This document shows positions 26,601 through 35,509 of a stretch of DNA of 37,500 nt, one piece after another. Position 1 is the stretch's first letter, and each line of letters starts with the position of its first letter. The notes under the pieces are model-generated. The model was not told the DNA's origin, did not search any database, and was given only the letters and a program-made list of their open reading frames with translations. The stretch is from the NCBI GenBank assembly GCA_012295275.1, contig CM022673.1:25522261-25559760 (forward strand). The letters are read 5' to 3'. A program made the position numbers and the translations under genes. The stretch is from Chrysomallon squamiferum (lineage: Eukaryota; Mollusca; Gastropoda; Neomphalida; Peltospiridae).

Positions 26601-28494
26601 TATATTTTTGTGTATCTATTAATATATTTCTGTATATGTATTAAAATATTTATGTATATCTATTAGTATCTTTCTTTATTAACATATTTCTGTTTATCTA
26701 TTAATATAGTTCTGTATATCGTATATTTGTTAGTTTATATATATCTCATATATCTATTAGTATTTTTCGGTGTATCTATTAATATATTTCTGTATATTGT
26801 TTATTATAGTTCGTTATATTTGTTAGTTTATACATATCTCTATATCTCTTAGTATTTTTCTGTTAATATATTTCTTTATTAATATATTTATGTATATGTA
26901 TTAATATATTTGTTAGCACACATATCTGTTAATATTTTTCTATATATGTATTAGCATATTTCAGTATAAATCTATTAAAATATTACTTTATTTCTGTCAG
27001 TATACATCTCTGTTAACATATGTGTACAATACTTTATTTCTATCAGTATACATCTCTGTTAATGTATGTGTACAATACTTTATTTCTATCAGTATACATC
27101 TCTGTTAATGTATGTGTACAATACTTTATTCAGAACATCAAGCACCATGCAGTGAGGGATTCTGTTGTAAATTGTTCTCCAGTCATAGAGAAGCTGGAAC
27201 CATACTGTGAGCAGCTTGTGTCTGACCTGAGTAACTGTCTGACACCCGTAAAACACAGACACGCCCCAGATGAAAACTGTGACCCATCAAACAAGGTGTT
27301 CTCTGAACTAATGTTAGAAAAAAAGGTTTGTTTATCTAATATCTTCATACGCTTGTATCAGATATGAACCCTTTCGTGAAAAATGCGTAAAGCTTGTGTT
27401 TGTTTTTCCTTTTCTTTTTTTTTTTTTTTTTTTTTTGAATTCAAAACAACATTTAATTTATAATTTTTAATTCAATTTATTTGTTTGTTTTTTGTTTTAT
27501 TTATTTATTTATTTAACTTATTTATTTATTTATTTTGTTTGTTTGTATTTTGTATGTATATATTTGTTTGTATTTATTTATTTATTTGATATTTACTTAT
27601 TTATAACATTTTAAAATTACCTAATTTTCCTTGTTACATTTTGTTATTAAGTTATTTTTAAAAAATTACATCCAGTTCCCTGTAATTTTCATTAAATTAT
27701 TTATTAGCAACTTTTTTATGTTGAATTGAATTAAACTTTTTGACAACAATTGCTGAGAATAAAAATATATAGGAAATGTAGTTTTTATATAGATCAAACA
27801 TCTAACAAAAAATGATTTTTAGACTTAATATAATACAGGACGGAATGTTTCTTACATTTTTCAGAAATCTGATTCTCCATTTAGTAAATATGATGAAATG
27901 ACATAAAATTAGTAGAAATTAATTTTTGCGTGAAGGATCTTTTAAAAAATTATTTTGGTAGAATTGGAACTAAAATCAGATACTGAAACATACCAAAAAA
28001 TAAAACAACTTGAAGAGTATTTCACTAAATCTTTGATGTTAAAAAAAAAAAAATGTTGTTTTCAGTGTTGTGACAATCTGACAGAAGTGACAGACTCTGA
28101 CATGTGTGATGTGTTTTCACCACTTGATGATGTCACTCAGTACCCTGCTCAATACCAGTCACTTGACACACCTCTGTCACATGACTCTTCTGTGGGGCTT
28201 CCATGTGAAACACGCTGCGATGCAGTGACATCATCATCACCACACTGTGACGACGTTGTCAGGTGCTCAGAAGTGTCCTCACCATCGTTGCACACTGAAG
28301 TGATGTCACTGCCGTCATGCACGCAGGTTTCATCCTTGCCGCCATCTAAAGCAAGATCGACGTGGAAAAGTCCTCACAGACTGCGCTCCACTCACAGACC
28401 CAGCCACAGACCAAGTCTGATGTCCTGTTTGCAGAAACCAATTTCTCGGTTTGTGACGTTTTCATGTCAAAATCACCTGAGCATTGTAAACTGA
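20096..28494 (+). CDS. ARHGEF39-like: Rho guanine nucleotide exchange factor (DH-PH protein), ARHGEF39-like; whole gene, 11 coding exons
   Basis: Predicted cytoplasmic activator that exchanges GDP for GTP on a Rho-family GTPase. Proposed join: 20096-20123, 20734-20906, 21463-21678, 21976-22094, 22942-23012, 23376-23539, 25121-25318, 25687-25775, 26227-26344, 27134-27325, 28066-28494. The pieces sum to 1797 nt (598 residues plus stop), every junction keeps frame, and every intron is GT-AG. The Dbl homology domain spans about residues 47-235: CR1 has ELFETEQAY and CR3 has the hallmark PVQRIPRYKLLLEDLL. The PH domain is about 246-358, with RMFFLFSDVLLYGKAR and a C-terminal helix with KSWTADFNKAI. 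The PH strand order and the motif around CHVEPVF recall vertebrate ARHGEF39, which is near 335 residues; this protein carries an extra ~240-residue basic then Ser/Thr-rich tail. The RhoGEF class is near certain. The ARHGEF39 assignment, from memory of the family, is probable. The first exon is the weakest part of the model. Confidence 0.8.
20124..20512 (+). repeat. Minisatellite of ~19-23 bp units carrying a 5' splice-site consensus
   Basis: Units such as AGGTAAGACTTAATATATAA are repeated, with about 15 intact AGGTAAGA cores and three variants (ATAAGA, ATCAGA). Groups of units recur in the same order, giving a higher-order pattern. The array starts at the predicted donor of RhoGEF exon 1 and occupies that intron on the coding strand. 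Each core fits the donor consensus AG|GTAAGA closely. Reverse-strand open frames here are products of the repeat. Confidence 0.85.
20552..20596. repeat. (CT)n microsatellite
   Basis: About 22 CT dinucleotides in RhoGEF intron 1, some 140 bases upstream of the exon 2 acceptor. It is pyrimidine-rich on the sense strand, so it could bind polypyrimidine-tract proteins (inference). Confidence 0.9.
20734..20906 (+). CDS. RhoGEF coding exon 2: acidic/basic N-terminus and start of DH domain
   Basis: Acceptor TTTTTGATTCAG at 20733 and donor CACAAG|GTAAAG at 20907. It encodes an acidic segment (EGDSEDG), a highly charged basic stretch (KRERRRRKLE) and DH conserved region 1 (RELFETEQAYIYHLEVI). The first helix of a Dbl domain typically carries this E-L-x-x-T-E-x-x-Y pattern. 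The exon enters in phase 1 and exits in phase 0. Codon use and composition are clearly richer in GC than the flanking introns. Confidence 0.8.
21463..21678 (+). CDS. RhoGEF coding exon 3: DH domain middle part
   Basis: Acceptor CTGTTTTTTCAG at 21462, donor TTACAG|GTTTCT at 21679, 72 codons in phase 0. It starts YFDFPLRF and contains helices with IFGNVEQILEVNRKL and the F-x-K-L-Y-x-x-Y-A-N-G motif (PFLKLYSTYANGHEQAL), typical of the DH region in which the GEF helices wrap around each other. The donor is weaker than consensus (GTTTCT), but the protein continues smoothly into the next exon. Confidence 0.88.
21976..22094 (+). CDS. RhoGEF coding exon 4: DH domain CR2 and start of CR3
   Basis: Acceptor TTTGTTTTTTAG at 21975, donor CCTCG|GTAAAA at 22095, phase 0 in and phase 2 out. 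It encodes a charged helix (EWKQKKSEFSEYIKTQEAR), then L-N-A-L-L-I-T-P-V-Q-R-I-P-R. The PVQRIPR segment is the most conserved signature of Dbl-family exchange factors. The intron that follows splits the Arg codon just before YKLLLEDLL. Confidence 0.92.
22942..23012 (+). CDS. RhoGEF coding exon 5: DH domain CR3
   Basis: Acceptor TTCATCTAG at 22941 and donor GCATG|GTCAGT at 23013. This short 71-nt exon completes the Arg codon and encodes YKLLLEDLLAHTPKDHHDYQ, the helix of CR3 that contacts the GTPase switch regions in known Dbl proteins. It exits in phase 1. Confidence 0.9.
23376..23539 (+). CDS. RhoGEF coding exon 6: DH/PH linker and first PH strand
   Basis: Acceptor AAATTTGCAG at 23375 and donor AAAAAG|GTAAAT at 23540. 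It encodes the last DH helix (DIAMHINEHIRQHENFQKML), a linker, and the opening of the PH domain (PGRQFIREGILKK). The G-I-L-K-K strand is a normal first PH strand. The phase-0 exit leads into the 1.6-kb intron that holds the acceptor-carrying tandem array. Confidence 0.88.
23925..24125. repeat. Minisatellite of ~41 bp units, about 5 copies
   Basis: Units of the type TATAATAGTTTCAAATGAAA then ACGTGATTCCATATGTTACTG are repeated about five times in RhoGEF intron 6, directly abutting the acceptor-carrying array downstream. The two arrays have unrelated units. Confidence 0.8.
24129..25120 (+). repeat. Minisatellite of 26/28 bp units carrying a 3' splice-site consensus, 33 copies
   Basis: The unit is GTTACATGTTCTGTTCTCTC followed by (TC)ACACAG, 26 or 28 bases depending on one or two CT steps. 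Variants include CTGACACAG, GTTATATG and GTCTCACACAG. I counted 33 AGGTTA junctions plus the genuine exon 7 junction AG|GTTGCACGT, which looks like a diverged unit. The array fills the 3' end of RhoGEF intron 6. Forward frames through it are mostly free of stops, which explains the long overlapping open frames; none is a credible separate gene. Confidence 0.92.
25121..25318 (+). CDS. RhoGEF coding exon 7: PH domain core
   Basis: Acceptor TCTCTCACACAG at 25120, which is the last unit of the upstream tandem array. It encodes VARRTGKAQERMFFLFSDVL and LYGKAR, then a Cys-rich strand and HCHVEPVF, and ends GGMFM. E-R-M-F-F-L-F-S-D-V-L-L is a typical PH strand 2-3 motif of Dbl proteins. The donor ATG|GTTGTT at 25319 is weak, but no better GT lies nearby and the next exon (ISCKDECLLLYSDD) continues the PH fold. 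The exon is notably GC-rich compared with other exons of this gene. Confidence 0.9.
25687..25775 (+). CDS. RhoGEF coding exon 8: end of PH domain
   Basis: Acceptor TTTTTCCAG at 25686, donor ATTAC|GTTAGT at 25776, phase 0 in and 2 out. It encodes ISCKDECLLLYSDDVENAKS followed by WTADFNKAIT. The Trp in the final amphipathic helix is the most conserved residue of PH domains. Confidence 0.88.
26227..26344 (+). CDS. RhoGEF coding exon 9: basic region after PH domain
   Basis: Acceptor TATTTTTTAG at 26226; donor TTCAAA|GTAATG at 26345. It encodes KLCTDRKTLRKPSSNKIPLK and then GKSLRRKTRQDKKEEQ, a strongly basic segment. It could be a nuclear-localisation or membrane-lipid-binding patch; this is inference from composition only. 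The phase (1 base of carry-over in, 0 out) agrees with both neighbours. Confidence 0.78.
26480..26990. repeat. Degenerate ~20-25 bp AT-rich tandem repeat
   Basis: Loose repeats of the theme TATCTATTAATATATTTCTG fill most of RhoGEF intron 9 upstream of exon 10. The units vary in length and sequence and pass into the 46-bp acceptor-bearing repeat that follows. Confidence 0.75.
26955..27133 (+). repeat. 46-bp tandem repeat carrying the exon 10 acceptor
   Basis: Three near-identical copies of ACTTTATTTCTATCAG (first copy CTGTCAG) followed by TATACATCTCTGTTAATG have AG ends at 27000, 27046 and 27092. The fourth, shortened copy ends ACTTTATTCAG at 27133 and is the genuine exon 10 acceptor. Confidence 0.85.
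27134..27325 (+). CDS. RhoGEF coding exon 10: C-terminal tail
   Basis: Acceptor ACTTTATTCAG at 27133, donor AAAAAG|GTTTGT at 27326, 64 codons in phase 0. An alternative in-frame donor is AACAAG|GTGTTC at 27295. It encodes a helix-like segment with EKLEPYCEQLVSDLSNCL and a Thr-Pro site (LTPVK). No named domain is recognised. Three imperfect copies of its acceptor lie directly upstream at 46-bp spacing. Confidence 0.72.
28066..28494 (+). CDS. RhoGEF coding exon 11: Ser/Thr-rich C-terminus and stop
   Basis: Acceptor TGTTGTTTTCAG at 28065, phase 0, stop TGA at 28492-28494. It encodes about 142 residues rich in Ser, Asp, Cys and Pro (FSPLDDVTQY, SSPSLHTEV) and ending in a basic, His/Arg/Ser/Pro-rich segment (KSPHRLRSTHRPSHRPS). 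It is probably disordered and may be phosphorylated at Ser-Pro sites. GC content and CpG are higher than in the flanks, which supports real coding. The reading frame stays open upstream to 27955, but that part is AT-rich and lies before the acceptor. Confidence 0.72.
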   Translation, partial: CCDNLTEVTDSDMCDVFSPLDDVTQYPAQYQSLDTPLSHDSSVGLPCETRCDAVTSSSPHCDDVVRCSEVSSPSLHTEVMSLPSCTQVSSLPPSKARSTWKSPHRLRSTHRPSHRPSLMSCLQKPISRFVTFSCQNHLSIVN

Positions 28495-28717
28495 TGATTG
28501 TGTGTTTGTGTGTGTGTGTGTGTGTGAGAGTGTGAGAGAGAGAGAGAATGTGTATATATCTGAATAAATGTCTGTGTGAGTGTAAGTGTGTGTTTGTGTG
28601 AGAGAGATAGTGTGTATACTTATATAAGAATTTCTGATTGTTAATCTGTTAATATTATTAATTATTTTATATGATAATCTTTTTGCTAGATGATTATTTG
28701 TGTGAAAAATGAGGGAA

Positions 28718-28723
28718 AATAAA
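28718..28723 (+). promoter_or_regulatory. Poly(A) signal of the RhoGEF transcript
   Basis: AATAAA lies 224 bases after the RhoGEF stop and is followed about 18 bases later by TGTGTGTGTG (28741-28751), a GU-rich downstream element. The 3' UTR between is TG- and GA-repeat rich. A second AATAAA at 29975-29980, followed by TG-containing sequence, could be a distal site. Confidence 0.65.
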
Positions 28724-28866
28724 GTTTTAAACAATTTTTCTGTGTGTGTGTATGAAAGTATTTGTACATGAATGTTAAAGTTTTGAAAAAAATTAAGAAT
28801 TCGGTGGAAATATGAGCCAAGTTTTATGTTATTGTTGTGTTAAAATGTTTTTTCTCTGCATTTCAG

Positions 28867-28935
28867 GATTCTGCGATCAAGAAAACACACTCAGAGTTCT
28901 TGTATGTCACTCAGAAAATCACATTTACTGTCTAG
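28867..28935 (+). other. Possible alternative terminal exon of the RhoGEF gene
   Basis: A good acceptor (TTTTCTCTGCATTTCAG at 28866) is followed by a phase-0 open stretch of 22 codons to TAG (DSAIKKTHSEF...ITFTV). It would be compatible with the phase-0 exit of exon 10 (27325), skipping exon 11. It lies beyond the proximal poly(A) signal, so it would need the distal one. This is weak evidence only. Confidence 0.2.
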
Positions 28936-29339
28936 AGTTTTCAAAAAATGATTTCAGAACTTCATAGTGAATGGGACCAATCTGATTTGAGTTAAATGAA
29001 TTTACTTTAGTGGTTAAAAAAACTGGAATTATTTTAGTAAAAAAAAAAAAAAAAAAAAAAATAAAATTGTTTAAGTAAACAAAATTGAATTTATTTCAGT
29101 GAACTTATTTGCAACAGGGTAAATGGTGCTTTTATGTAAATAGTCTAATTATAATTTATAATTTATCATCAGTAATTTATTAACATCAGTTTATAAAAAT
29201 AGCTAATGATTAAAATGAGATTGTCAAGGATTAAAAAGACAAGATCTTGGAAAAATATTCCTGCTATTATGTGATAAGTTCATTAACATCAACTTAAAAC
29301 ATTACTGTTGTAATTTGGTGTCAGATATAATTATATTGC

Positions 29340-29804
29340 TGCTTAGAATAAAACACAAGATCATAATGGTGTTTGACAAAGAAATCAAACATAAATTAAA
29401 AAGCTCAAAAAGAAGTATTAATACAAGCATTCAAATAATAGTCCAAAATGAATGATTATATGTATATATTAAATATGGTTGTATTTATGTTGTACTTCAT
29501 GTAAAATGATATTTAAAAGATTTAAAATATTCAGTTTGAAAAATTGTCTGCATATCACCAGAACTCATTCCATTAAATGATTTTTGTCCTCAAAATCATC
29601 CTAGGTTGCTATAACCACTATTGTAAATTTTCATTACAACTGGCAGTCTATTTCATAAAGTAAATCTAGCTTACATTTATTGTAACTTAAAATAAAAAAT
29701 GACAGTAAATATAAATTTGTTATACTGCTGTTACTATCTTAATTTAAAACCAGAGCATACAAATGATGTCTCTTATTCTACTTCCCAAAGAAACTATAAT
29801 TAAT

Positions 29805-29849
<45 letters not shown>

Positions 29850-30165
29850 ACTAAGGTAAGACCAGTTTTCTTTCAGAACTTTTAAAACAGCAGCTAACTG
29901 CAAAATACCATTCCAAGCTGTATATGACTATATTTACATTCTCAGCTGTATTGTGTATATCTTATATACGTGACAATAAAGGTTTATGTATCACTGTTTG
30001 TATAATTTACATACACACATAGCAATATATTTTGTAGATATTATTATGTAATACATGTATATTTTGTATATTATGGAACACTGGTATCATTAAACTAGAA
30101 AAATACTTTTTATGTTAACAGAGACAATGTTTAATAAATTTGTATAATTTCTCAGTATAGTTTTT
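29340..30165. repeat. Diverged dispersed duplication, copy A
   Basis: Blocks shared in the same order and orientation with 33541-33800: TAAATTAAAAAG, CATAATAGTCCAAAA (AAATAATAGTCCAAAA here), GTTATACTG(C/A)TGTTACT and TTATGTTAACAGAGACA(A/C)TGTTTAATAAA. Copy A is about 550 bases longer and includes a (CA)n tract (29811-29847). Confidence 0.6.
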
Positions 30166-31841
30166 TTTTTCTTCTTTTTTCTACACATTACTAGTACTAT
30201 TATAATTTATACCACTATAAAGAAAAATGTTAATAAAATATTAATAAACATAATACTTAAATAAGATTTACAAAAAAAATCTTTGTTCAGTAAAAGGTAA
30301 TAAAAACACATAATGGAATGAAAATAAATTCACAGTAATGAAAAACAGTTGTCCTTGGGTGGTGGTTTTTAAAGCATATAAATAAAATATAAGCTGGATG
30401 TAGGCCAGGTATGACTCCAGGTGAAAAAAAAAACAGCCCAGATACCACAGGTGACAGGATTATCAGCCTCAGATCTAGTTTAATGTCATTTCTCAATATA
30501 AGGTAAAACTCATTTTTGACGTGTGAAAATAAAAAAGTGAATTTAAATGTCAGCTTGATAATAATCCAAAATAATGAGAGTCACACGAAATGGTCTGATT
30601 CAAATGTCACTAACAACACGGCCAAAATTAAGTGATTCTTTAACAAAAAGCCCTTGAATTAAACATCACATTATAAAATGGCTAAAACCAAAAGCAATAA
30701 AAAAATGGTCTAAATCAGAGGCACAGATTTTTAAAAATCGAGTATTTATATATTCACTGTTCATAAAAATATTAAATTATTTTTATGTTTACATCGTTGT
30801 AAAAGTAAAACTAATGATGAAATATTTGTGAGCAGACTACATGTTGATGGTAGATGCTGGTAACTGGATCAGATCTCATCAATTCTGTCATTCCCATTCC
30901 AACCATTGCTCACCTCTGTCTATTTGTCAAACATACTGAGCTGTCTATGGGTGGGTGGAGATACAAAATTACTTGATGCTAATCACGAAGCACTAACCAT
31001 GGGTAACTGGTTTACTGATCTTTTTGCTTGTTATCAACAGTGTGTAAAATGTTATAAAACATTTGTCGAGTGCATCATGAATAAAACAGTTCATTTAAGT
31101 AGGTTTATCTACATCTTGTATACTAACCTATTTCTCATTTCCACTTTAAAACAGACTGTTTGAACTATAGCCCAAAGCTACAGTGATGTTAGTTTACAAG
31201 GTTAATCCAGCCATGTTTACTGAGCTATAAAGATGAGATAGAATCTGCAAATTTCACTTACTGATTTAGTTCAGAATTTACTGTGAGTAATTTTATTTTA
31301 TATTTCTTTTCAAACAACCAGAGACCATTTAAATAGATGAATTCTATTTGTGCAAGTTGATTATTTTCTAAGCTGAAGATTTTGATTTTTTTTCTATTTT
31401 TTTGATTGTTATGCTGTGAATGTAAATGGAGCAGATGAAAGAAAGCAGTTTTTGATGAAGATGTGACAAATCTTTTCAATGGGTTATTGGTGTAACACTG
31501 AGCTGTCAGAATTCTGTGGAATAGATGCAAAGGTTTTTATATCTGATTCCATCCCAAATCCAAATCACTTTTACTTCCACTGTACACAATTATGTCAGTT
31601 TTGACTCACTTAAATCTTCTCATTGTCTCAAATGATGCCACTCTAAGATAAAAATGAGTTCTGCCTGAAAACACATTTTCCCATATACATTGTTGCTATA
31701 TAGTCTAATTTAAAATTCACTTTGGTGACCCTAGAGCAAGTCTAGCATGCTCTCCTGTTACATGTGTCTACTGACTGACAGTGTCAGCACAAACTGAACC
31801 ATGTCTTTGTTGAATTCATGTGTGTATGTCTGTGTGTCTTT

Positions 31842-31847
<6 letters not shown>

Positions 31848-31886
<39 letters not shown>
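31848..31886. repeat. (TG)n microsatellite
   Basis: About 18 TG units. The intergenic block 30,170-32,119 otherwise shows no gene or clear repeat; another CA tract is at 29,811-29,847 and a TG tract at 33,374-33,424. Confidence 0.95.
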
Positions 31887-31888
<2 letters not shown>

Positions 31889-32119
31889 TTGCAATATTTA
31901 TTCTTATTTCTTTCATTAATAATATGTGGCTGCATGATTTACTTAAAGAAGTAAAATATTTCTTTTATAATCAGTATCTCAGTAACCAGACAATTATGCT
32001 ATACAAATAACAGTAAGAAGGGAGAAAAAAATGTGTAACTGTTTATTCAAACTTACATTTGTCAGGTATATGTAAAAATATATACACATATAATAGTGAA
32101 AGCTCTTTATGTGGAAATT

Positions 32120-32698
32120 ATTTAAATATAATAACACATGATATAGAAAGCTCTGTATATGAAAACTATAATACATAATAACAAACACTTTATACTATAA
32201 GAAAGTGCAAATCTGTATATGAAAACTATAATACATAATAACAAACACTTTATATTATAAGAAAGTGCAAATCTGTATATGAAAGCTATAACACATAATA
32301 ACAAACACTTTATATTGTAAGAAAGTGCAAATCTGTATATGAAAACTATAACACATAATAACAAACACTTTATATTATAAGAAAGTGCAAATCTGTATAT
32401 GAAAGCTATAACACATAATAACAAACACTTTATATTATAAGAAAGTGCAAATCTGTATATGAAAGCTATAACACATAATAACAAACACTTTATATTATAA
32501 GAAAGTGCAAATCTGTATATGAAAGCTATAACACATAATAACAAACACTTTATATTATAAGAAAGTGCAAATCTGTATATGAAAGCTATAACACATAATA
32601 ACAAACACTTTATATTATAAGAAAGTGCAAATCTGTATATGAAAGCTATAACACATAATAACAAACACTTTATATTATAAGAAAGTGCAAATCTGAAA
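32120..32698. repeat. 60-bp tandem repeat, about 9.5 copies
   Basis: A unit of exactly 60 bases (GAAAGCTATAACACATAATA, ACAAACACTTTATATTATAA, GAAAGTGCAAATCTGTATAT) repeats with very little divergence; the rightmost units are identical. Because 60 is a multiple of 3, the reverse strand stays open for 180 codons as a 20-residue repeat; this is judged a by-product, not a gene. It lies between the two convergent genes. Confidence 0.95.
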
Positions 32699-33540
32699 AT
32701 ATATGGTGTAAACTCTCTCTTAAATCCTGGACTGCTCTTTCAGTGGTGATTTATATTTTACATATGATTAATTTAACTAAATTGTCTGTTCTACAAATAT
32801 CACTGGAGTGAAAATGATAAAATAAAATATTTAAATTTTCTTTTTGTTGACCAATATTTTGTTGCTGTTATTATTTACAAATGAAAAAAAAAAAAGAAGC
32901 AATATGTATATATGTTTTTATATTTATAAAATATGAAAAGTGTTTTATAATCAAATATGAAAAAAAGAAAAAAAGAATTTGAAATATACATGGAATGTTC
33001 ATCTGGTTTCCATGGATACTAATGTTATATTGTGATAAAAGCAAAATTTTGAAGCACAAATCAATCTTTTTGTATATCTAAGTATTGTTGCTTTAGGCAT
33101 CATCATATTTCATTAAACCTAAATTTTTTGTTCAGTATATCTACGTCTATACCTAAATTTTACTAGTATATACATTCACATATACATATATATTTTAGGT
33201 TTATGCAATGACATAATAGTCAGAAAAATAATTAAAACAAAATTACTTAAAATCACAATGCAAAGCAAGAAAACAACAACAGACACCCTCCATGAAACAA
33301 ACAGCAAAAACAACTCAAAACTTATTAACATAACTATTTTGATCTTGATGATGTTTTGTACGTAGAATAGGTGTGAGTGTGAGTGAGTGAGTGTGTGTGT
33401 GTGCGTGCGTGTGTGTGTGTGTGTTCACAACAGATCTATCAATTAATCAATAACATCTAACAACATGGTCACTGTTTCTTTCAACAAGTGAGAAAGACTA
33501 AATAAATAAAAATAAATAAAAGAACTTATAAGCAAAAGTG

Positions 33541-33800
33541 TACTGGAATTAAAAACAAAAAGAACACTCTGTAAAACATTGTTCATTAAGAAACAAAATA
33601 TAAATTAAAAAGAAGCTTTAAAACAAACATTCACATAATAGTCCAAAACAAGTGATATATGTATATATATAAAATATCGTTATACTGATGTTACTTTTTG
33701 AAAAACTGGTTAAATATCTATATTATAGAAAATTAGTATTCTTAAAGTATCCTTACTTTTTAAATTATGTTAACAGAGACACTGTTTAATAAAATAATAA
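33541..33800. repeat. Diverged dispersed duplication, copy B
   Basis: Partner of 29340-30165. It lies just downstream of the M13 peptidase stop codon, probably in its 3' UTR or flank. No coding potential was seen in either copy. Confidence 0.6.
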
Positions 33801-33909
33801 ACAAAAATTAACATGTTGGACATAGACAGACAGGAATCGGTGTATAAAAGCTATTTCAGAAAATGTTGATGTATTTACTGGAGACCTGATTTCCTGTTCT
33901 GGATCTGCT

Positions 33910-34009
33910 CTAGAAGAGTTGACATTTTTCTCTGGGATTCATAGGCGATCCTTCAGAACAGTGGAAGGCTTCAGAAAATTCTTTGAGATCCTTCAGTGCA
34001 TAGTTCACT
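33910..34009 (-). CDS. M13 peptidase last coding exon with stop
   Basis: Reverse strand: acceptor TTTTTTCCACAG ending at 34010. One base completes Arg, then VNYALKDLKEFSEAFHCSEG, SPMNPREKCQLF and TAG. EFSEAFHC is the near-invariant terminal M13 motif and its Cys pairs with other cysteines of the ectodomain in known structures. No AATAAA was found close on this strand. An ATTAAA variant lies at about 33784-33789. Confidence 0.9.
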
Positions 34010-35276
34010 CTGTGGAAAAAACAGATTACAAATTAAATTAAAAAATGCAACAACTACATAAAATACACATTAATGTATATAATACTGAATATAAATTGTG
34101 GAAAAGCACATAGAATGCTTCACATTTTGAGAGAGAGAAAAAATAAAAAACATGACAAAAACCCAATAAAACAAAGTATATAATAATAATAATAATATAA
34201 CACAATTATAATAATGATAATAATAATAATAATAATAACAATAATAATAATACATATGAAAAAATTACATGTAACATATTACTTTGCAATCTTTTTTAAA
34301 CTTTGAAAACAGTTATCATTCCCACATTTGAATTTTTTTGTTATATACTACAGTATTATATACCAGTAGCTGATATACATTTCATTATTAAAAAAAATAT
34401 TGTATGATGCTGGGATGAATGAGAAACTATATATATATACTCTATATTGTTCATAAACACACATGTATATAAATGCATGCAGGTACATCTGGTATGTATA
34501 TGTGTGTATATGTATATTGTTTTATGTGTTGTGTGTATGTGTGTGTGTGTGTTTATGTATGTGTATATGTCTGTATGCGTGTGTGTCTGTCCTTTATTTA
34601 AGAAGGATGAAGTGGTTATCCCTACCTGATTTCTTCTCTTGGTTTTCCACCCTGCACCAGGTTGTACAGGTTCAGCTGACCCCTGTTAGTACACCAGGTC
34701 TGAAACACACAAACACATCTCACTTAGAACACAGCCACACATTACATACGTGTTTTCCTGTCCACGGGTAGGTGCTCATAATAAAAATCCTGTGCTACTG
34801 TGTGGTAAGAATAACCCATCTACTGTCTGTTACATTCATGTTTTCCTGTCCACGGGTAGGTGCTCATAATAAGAATCCCAATGCTATGTGTGGTAAGAGT
34901 AACCCATCTACTGTCTGTTACATTCATGTTTTCCTGTCCAGGGTAGGTGCTCATAATAAAAATCCCAATGCTATATGTGGTAAGAGTAACCCATCTACTG
35001 TCTGTTACATTCATGTTTTCCTGTCCACGGGTAGGTGCTCATTAATAAAAATCCCAATGCTATGTGGTAAGAGTAACCTATCTGCTGTCTGTTAACAATG
35101 TGCTCAGGTAGAGACATGTAGCTGAAGACTGATTAGTAAATTTTGATTGATTCATTACAGTCATACCTTGCTGGACCATCCCATCTACATTTCTTTCACT
35201 AAATGTATTGTAAACACCAACTTGTGTGGAATGTGTAACTTCTAAGTTGTAATGAATTTCATTAAAACATTGAGAA

Positions 35277-35307
<31 letters not shown>

Positions 35308-35436
35308 TATGTACACATACACACAAACACACAAACACATACACACACACACAGAGGCACATGTATATATATATATAAATGCTTGCACATGCACACAGAC
35401 ACACACAGAAACAAACATATACATACTACATATAAT

Positions 35437-35509
<73 letters not shown>

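Noticed and set aside
27955-28065. Upstream extension of RhoGEF exon 11 (VELELKSDTETYQKIKQLEE)
   Set aside because: Helix-like but AT-rich, lacks an acceptor at its start and passes an A12 run; the strong acceptor at 28065 in correct phase is preferred. Could be an alternative exon.
32122-32664. 180-codon reverse-strand frame with 20-residue repeats (CVIAFIYRFALSYNIKCLLL)
   Set aside because: It is the translation of a 60-bp tandem array in which any stop-free frame stays open; no start context, splice signals or family support.
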